Below, one piece after another: positions 60,041-64,000 of a DNA stretch of 64,000 bases. How positions within the stretch are numbered: the first letter of the stretch is position 1; every line of letters begins with the position of its first letter. The position numbers and the translations under genes were made by a program. This DNA comes from Curtobacterium sp. MCJR17_020 (GTDB lineage Bacteria; Actinomycetota; Actinomycetes; Actinomycetales; Microbacteriaceae). The notes under the pieces were generated by a model, which worked only from the letters and a program-made list of their open reading frames with translations, did not search any database and was not told the DNA's origin. The stretch covers positions 3,348,001 to 3,412,000 of the forward strand of contig NZ_CP126260.1 of assembly GCF_003234365.2 (NCBI RefSeq), read 5' to 3'.

Positions 60041-60487
60041 ATGACTGATGAGCACCGCACTCCGCGTCCCGAAGACGACGCCGCGCGCCTCGGTCTCGTC
60101 GTCGTCGGAGAGGCAGCAGCGCTGCACTCCGGTGACGAGGCGGCACTGGACGCGAGCGAGCAGAACATCCGCGACACCATCGACGAGATGGTCGACGAGC
60201 CCCTGACCCCACGCCAGGAACAGGTGGTCGAACGACTCGCATCCGCCGGTGGGACCCTCACCGCCGGACTCAGCGGTGCGCTCGCGGCGCAGACCGGACG
60301 GAGCGTCGACGACATCCTCGAGGGCGCGGCCCGCAGCGTCGTGTGGCAGCAGCGGCTCGCCGACCAGCGCGACGCCGCCGGCGGCGAGGACCCGCGCGAC
60401 GCCGACCCGCGCAACGGCGGTCAGCGTGAGGACGCCGGTGGCCAGCAGCGCGAGCGCCGGGACGAGAACGGGCGCGACGAGGACTGA
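60041..60487 (+). CDS. small charged protein, unknown
   Basis: 148 residues, no signal or membrane segment. The N-terminal half (LGLVVVGEAAALHSGDEAAL, LTPRQEQVVERLASAGG) looks helical and ordered; the C-terminal 45 residues are a disordered Asp/Arg/Gly tail (DPRDADPRNGGQRED). ATG 60041 lies 71 bp after the kinase gene. Unrecognised. Confidence 0.65.
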   Translation: MTDEHRTPRPEDDAARLGLVVVGEAAALHSGDEAALDASEQNIRDTIDEMVDEPLTPRQEQVVERLASAGGTLTAGLSGALAAQTGRSVDDILEGAARSVVWQQRLADQRDAAGGEDPRDADPRNGGQREDAGGQQRERRDENGRDED

Positions 60488-60522
60488 TCCTCGCCACGCC
60501 CGCTGCGCGCTGCCGCTGACGA

Positions 60523-61980
60523 CTACTCGATCGGCTCCACGGCACCGGTGGACTGCTCGCGCACGACGGCCCGTGCGGCAGCCTGCCCCGTCGTCGCACT
60601 CTTGACGATGTCGCTCAGGGTGAACCCGGCGGTCGTCCCGAGCAGGGCGTCGACCTCGCTGAACTGGCTCACGATGCTCTTCGACAGGGCACCGGCGCCG
60701 TCGGAGGACACCACGGTCAGCTTGTCGATGTTGCCCATCGGCGCGGCGAGCTCGCGGGCGATGCTCGGCAGGGTCTCGATGGCCTTGACGCGCAGGACGG
60801 CTTCGGAGTGCTGCGCGAGTGCGTCGGCCTGGGCCTTCGTGGCGTCCGCCTCGGCCTGACCCTTGGCGCGGATCGCGTCGGCCGCTGCCTCACCTTCGGC
60901 ACGGGAGGCATCGGCGGCCAGCTTGCGCGCCTCGGACTCGGCCTTCGCCTCGGCTGCGATCGCCTCGGCGGAGATGCGACGGGCCTCGGCCTGGGCGCGG
61001 GCCGTCTCGACCTGGGCTCCGGCAGCCGCTTCGGCCTCGACACGGGTCTTGCGCGCCTGCGCCTCGGCGACGGCGGAGACCTCGGACTCGAGCTCGGCAC
61101 GGCGTAGCTCGGCACGCTTCTGCGCGGTGATCTGCTCCTGCTCGACGACGCCCTGCGCCGCACGGGCCTGGGCGAGCGGACCGGCGGCTGCGGCCTCGGC
61201 CGATGCCCGGTCGGCGTCGAGCTGCAGCGCGGCACGGCGGATCGCCAGGGTGTTCTCGGCTTCGGCGATGGCCTGGTCGGCGGTGGCACGGGCCTCTCGT
61301 GCTTCGCGGTCGGCCTGCGCCTCGGCGTTCTCCGCCTCGAGCCGGACCCGGGCGCGCTCGGCACGACCGAGGTCGCTGATGTACTCGTTGCGGTCCGAGA
61401 TGCCCTTGATCTCGAAGGAGTCGACGTCGAGGCCCTGGCTGTGCAGGGCTTCCTTCGCCACGTCGAGCACCGCGACGGTGAGCTGGTCGCGGTTGCGGAT
61501 GATCGTGGACACGTCGGTCGCACCGATCGACGCGCGGAGTGAACCCGACAGGACCTCGCGCGCGAAGTCGTCGATCTTCTTCTCCTGCCCGAGGAACCGC
61601 TGCGCGGCCGCCCGGATCGACGCGTCGGTCTCGCCGACCTTGACGAGCGCGACCGCTTCGACGTCGATCGTCACGCCGCGGGAGTCCTGCGCGTTGACGT
61701 TGATGTCGATCGCCCGCGAGCTGAGCGAGAGCTTCGCGACCTTCTCGAAGAACGGCCGGACGAGGACGCCGGCGCCGAGCACGACCTTGATGCCGGACTC
61801 GACGGTCTCGGTGCCGTCGTCGTTCTTGACCTTGCGTGAGCGCTTGCCGGTGATGATGAGCGCTTCGTCGGCGCCGGCGTTGCGGTACACGACCTTCGCG
61901 TAGATCAGCGCGATCACGGCGAGGACGATGATCCCCACGATGATCAGCGGGATGGCTCCGAGCGCGAACAGGACTTCCAT
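60523..61980 (-). CDS. flotillin-like SPFH protein
   Basis: 485 residues: N-terminal membrane segment (about 3-28), SPFH/band-7 domain (about 30-220, with RPFFEKVAKLSLSSRAIDINV and QDSRGVTIDVEAVALVKVG), then a long alanine/glutamate coiled coil (about 220-390, with repeats like AEAxARKTRVEAEAA), and a C-terminal tail. Scaffold of membrane microdomains. No NfeD partner gene is adjacent. The DNA of the coiled coil is highly repetitive in GCCGAG-like codons. Confidence 0.92.
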   Translation of the reverse strand: MEVLFALGAIPLIIVGIIVLAVIALIYAKVVYRNAGADEALIITGKRSRKVKNDDGTETVESGIKVVLGAGVLVRPFFEKVAKLSLSSRAIDINVNAQDSRGVTIDVEAVALVKVGETDASIRAAAQRFLGQEKKIDDFAREVLSGSLRASIGATDVSTIIRNRDQLTVAVLDVAKEALHSQGLDVDSFEIKGISDRNEYISDLGRAERARVRLEAENAEAQADREAREARATADQAIAEAENTLAIRRAALQLDADRASAEAAAAGPLAQARAAQGVVEQEQITAQKRAELRRAELESEVSAVAEAQARKTRVEAEAAAGAQVETARAQAEARRISAEAIAAEAKAESEARKLAADASRAEGEAAADAIRAKGQAEADATKAQADALAQHSEAVLRVKAIETLPSIARELAAPMGNIDKLTVVSSDGAGALSKSIVSQFSEVDALLGTTAGFTLSDIVKSATTGQAAARAVVREQSTGAVEPIE

Positions 61981-62062
61981 GACTCCCCCTCCGGTCCAGG
62001 CGCCAGCCTGGATTCCGCATCTGTTGTTCCGTCGGCTCCCATCCTAGGAGACCGCGCGGACG

Positions 62063-62104
62063 GACAGGAGGCGCGGCAGGATCACCTGCAGCGCGCCTCC
62101 TGTC
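62063..62104 (-). terminator. hairpin after nadE
   Basis: GACAGGAGGCGC (62063-62074) pairs with its complement at 62093-62104, with an inner GCAGG/CCTGC helix. Between nadE and the flotillin gene; an outlying member of the GGGAGGCCC hairpin group. Confidence 0.65.
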
Positions 62105-62121
62105 GATGGTCGCGTCAGCGC

Positions 62122-62949
62122 CTACGCGCCCGCACGCCACCAGTCGTCGAACGGCGTCGCCGGCACCTGGCGCTTGTGCTCGGTCGCGCGGTACCGCGCC
62201 TCGATCGCCTCGGCGACCTCGAGCGGCACGTCGTGCCCCTGCAGGTAGGCGTCGATCTCGGCGTAGGACAGCCCGAGGTTCGCTTCGTCGGTCTGGCCGG
62301 GCGTCTCGTCGAGCAGGTCTGCAGTGGGGGCCTTCTCGTACAGGCGGGCGGGCGCCCCGAGGTGCTCGAGCAGCTGCCGCCCCTGGCTCTTCGACAGGCC
62401 GGTGAGCGGCGTCAGGTCGACGCCGCCGTCGCCGTACTTCGTGAAGAAGCCGGTGACCGCCTCGGCCGCGTGGTCGGTCCCGACGACGAGCAGCCCGCGC
62501 TGGCCGGCGACGGCGTACTGGGCGACCATGCGCATCCGGGCCTTGACGTTGCCCTTCACGAAGTCGCTCAGCTCGGCGCCGGAAGCAGCGGTGTCCTGCA
62601 TGACACCGTCGACGCCGTGCTCGATGTTGACGGTGATGCCCGGGTCGGCTGCGATGAACTGCAGGGCGAGCTGGGCGTCGTCCTCGTCGGCCTGCACGCG
62701 GTAGGGCATGCGGACGGTCGTGAACTCGGCGGGGTGCCCCTCGGCGCGGAGGGACTCGACCGCGAGCTGGGTCAGGCGCCCGGCGAGCGTGGAGTCCTGG
62801 CCGCCACTGATCGCGAGCAGGAAGCCCTTCGCGCCGGTCGTGAGCAGGTAGTCACGGAGGAACCCGACACGGCGGGCGATCTCCTGCTCCGGCTCGATGG
62901 TCGGCTGGACGTTGAGGTCCGCGGCGATGGCGGCTTGGAGTTCACGCAC
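62122..62949 (-). CDS. nadE: NH3-dependent NAD+ synthetase
   Basis: About 275 residues. PP-loop SGGQDSTLAGRLTQLA (about 48-63), FVKGNVKARMRMVAQYAVA, VVGTDHAAEAVTGFFTKYGDGGVDLTPL, and KAPTADLLDETPGQTDE are the family signatures. No glutaminase domain, so ammonia-dependent. Start uncertain among GTG 62970, 62952 and 62949; I chose the last, giving a RELQAAIAADL N-terminus as in the Escherichia coli enzyme. Confidence 0.94.
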   Translation of the reverse strand: MRELQAAIAADLNVQPTIEPEQEIARRVGFLRDYLLTTGAKGFLLAISGGQDSTLAGRLTQLAVESLRAEGHPAEFTTVRMPYRVQADEDDAQLALQFIAADPGITVNIEHGVDGVMQDTAASGAELSDFVKGNVKARMRMVAQYAVAGQRGLLVVGTDHAAEAVTGFFTKYGDGGVDLTPLTGLSKSQGRQLLEHLGAPARLYEKAPTADLLDETPGQTDEANLGLSYAEIDAYLQGHDVPLEVAEAIEARYRATEHKRQVPATPFDDWWRAGA

Positions 62950-62989
62950 CACCCCAGTATCCCGCTGCACCCGCCGGTGTGCACGGGGT

Positions 62990-63157
62990 TCAGCGGGCGG
63001 GTTCTGCGTGCAGCGGCCGGATCGTGTTGTCGTGGTCGACTCCGATGGCGCAGGTGCAGACGACGCCGAGCGTCTCGGCGCTCTGCGTCAGCCGGAACCG
63101 CTCGACGTGCGGCGGGCCGACTCGACGGTCGAGCGGGTGGGTGTCGTGATCGTGCAC
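62990..63157 (-). CDS. small hypothetical protein
   Basis: 55 residues from GTG 63157, which has a GAGGA ribosome site at good spacing. Histidine- and aspartate-rich N-terminus (HDHDTHPLDRR) and a CTCAIG pair of cysteines. It could bind a metal. Family not recognised and the gene is short, so the call is tentative. Confidence 0.45.
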   Translation of the reverse strand: MHDHDTHPLDRRVGPPHVERFRLTQSAETLGVVCTCAIGVDHDNTIRPLHAEPAR

Positions 63158-63566
63158 GGTGGTCCTCACTGACTCGTGGCGGTGCGGATGTCCGGTGCGG
63201 CGGCGGCCCGAACCGCCACCGCACCGGAGGGCCCGAGGCGACCCGAACGCCGCGGCCCCGTGGAGACGCACGCCGGTACCCGCCGGCGCGCGTCGGAGTT
63301 CATGGACGCCGGCGGCGTCGCGCTCGGAGCGCAGTGCGAGTCATGGGTCCCTTTCCCGGGCGGAAGTCCGCCGCTGCTGATCCATCCCCCGGCGGTCCGA
63401 CGGGAGATCCGAACGATCCGCTGCCGGACCGAGGACGACGGGTGGTGAGGCCGTCTTCCTGTGCAAGCTACCAGCGGCACGACCCGAGGCCATACCCCCG
63501 TTCCGGGGTCGAAGTCGGATCGAGTCTTCGTTGACAGTTAGATATCAAACAGTTAGAGTTCTGATC
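63158..63566. other. 409-bp intergenic region
   Basis: Short open frames here (about 90-100 codons on both strands) have poor composition and no ribosome sites, and look spurious. The only clear signal is the AT-rich MarR promoter at its right end. Confidence 0.5.
63531..63559 (+). promoter_or_regulatory. marR promoter with MarR-type operator, leaderless
   Basis: Consensus TTGACA (63531-63536), 17-bp spacer, TAGAGT (63554-63559). The near-palindrome GTTAGATATCAAAC (63537-63550), a typical MarR site, fills the spacer, and ACAGTTAGA is repeated at 63534 and 63549. The ATG at 63567 is 7 bases after the -10, where transcription should start. Confidence 0.75.
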
Positions 63567-64000
63567 ATGCAGGCACCGGACCTCACCACTCCGCTCGAAC
63601 TCATGCGGTGGATCGGATGGGCACAGCGCAAGGCGGCCGACGAGTGGGTCCGTGATCGGGACCTCACCCGCGAGCAGAGCTTCGTGCTCGGGTACCTGCA
63701 GCAGAACCCAGGAGCGATCCAACGCGACATCGCCGAGATCACCCGGACCAGCGCGGCCAGCGTCTCGAGTCTCCTGCAGGGCCTCGAGCGGCGCGGCCTC
63801 GTCGAACGACGCCCCGACGCCACGAACGGACGGACGAAGACCGTGCACGCCACCCCGGCGGGCATCGACCTCATCGCCGGCTTCACCGACGCGATGGTCG
63901 CCCTCGACGACACCCTGCTCGCACCACTCGACACGGACGAACGCGCCACCCTGCGGCGCCTGCTGCAGAAGGTGACCGCGGAACTCGCACCGCCGACGCG
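63567..64000 (+). CDS. MarR-family regulator, cut by window end
   Basis: 144 codons are visible with no stop before the edge, close to full MarR length. Winged HTH: REQSFVLGYLQQNPGAIQRDIAEITRTSAASVSSLLQGLERRGLVERRPDATNGRTKTVHATPAG (about 35-100). The DNA-binding wing DxTNGRTK is kept. Likely autoregulated through the operator in its own promoter. The controlled partner gene may lie to the right. Confidence 0.9.
   Translation, partial: MQAPDLTTPLELMRWIGWAQRKAADEWVRDRDLTREQSFVLGYLQQNPGAIQRDIAEITRTSAASVSSLLQGLERRGLVERRPDATNGRTKTVHATPAGIDLIAGFTDAMVALDDTLLAPLDTDERATLRRLLQKVTAELAPPT

Noticed and set aside
60870..61330. DNA tandem repeat or CRISPR-like array in the flotillin gene
   Set aside because: The periodicity comes from Ala/Glu/Arg heptads of a coiled coil within a coding region; there are no unique spacers.
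63166..63480. Open frames of about 90-104 codons on both strands before marR
   Set aside because: No ribosome site, unnatural composition and overlap on both strands; only the small histidine-rich frame to the left has a start signal.

Overview
The window is chromosomal DNA of a very GC-rich actinobacterium, most likely a member of the Microbacteriaceae and Curtobacterium-like. I infer this from the GC-rich codon use, many GTG starts, the pheS-pheT-argC and infC-rpmI-rplT order, a DUF1844 gene beside infC, a maltokinase, and a helicase/nuclease-like giant of a type I associate with Microbacteriaceae. No rRNA, phage, insertion-sequence transposase or CRISPR array is visible. One tRNA-Ala(CGC) is present.

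Layout. 1-7.3 kb is core: argC (cut by the left edge), pheT, pheS, an rRNA 2'-O-methyltransferase, rplT, rpmI and infC, all on the minus strand; infC appears to start at a non-canonical AUC codon. 7.3-18 kb mixes housekeeping and surface or carbohydrate genes (DUF1844 protein, maltokinase, CHAD protein, MaoC-like hydratase, GH2 glycosidase with an operator-like dyad, PIG-V-like glycosyltransferase, lipoprotein with amidase domain, secreted GH25-like protein with three repeats). 18-23.7 kb holds tRNA-Ala, a membrane protein, a GNAT acetyltransferase, galU, a folate cyclo-ligase, an FmdB-type protein, mscL and a pgsA-like gene. 23.4-27.6 kb is a 1299-residue superfamily-1 helicase-like protein that lacks the Walker A lysine and Walker B glutamate, carries a nuclease-fold tail, and overlaps a 99-residue disordered protein upstream of the pgsA-like gene.

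27.7-44.6 kb is more accessory: oxidoreductases, paired lipoproteins, a TetR/MFS divergon with twin 16-bp operators, an amino-acid ABC importer, a lower-GC trio (secreted four-cysteine protein, lipoprotein, membrane protein) of unknown function, and an overlapping three-gene operon with a divergent S-adenosylhomocysteine-hydrolase-like enzyme, an MTA/SAH-deaminase-like amidohydrolase and a DUF985 cupin.

44.8-55.9 kb is a complete L-fucose catabolic locus in two convergent operons: lactonase, acylpyruvate hydrolase, SDR and FadR-type regulator rightward; L-fuconate dehydratase, sugar ABC importer, GH29 fucosidase, mutarotase and aldo/keto reductase leftward. An 11-bp near-palindrome recurs at three places that fit the promoters of this locus, and related inverted-repeat modules bracket it. 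56-64 kb has a TetR/MFS pair with another twin operator, a phosphotransferase, a flotillin-like protein, nadE and a MarR regulator (cut by the right edge) that looks leaderless.

Three dispersed repeat families run through the window: a GGGAGGCCCGTGGC hairpin, a CGAGACTCGGG module, and a 69-bp element found in two unrelated coding regions in different reading frames. Functions are inferred from sequence by eye; no database search was run.
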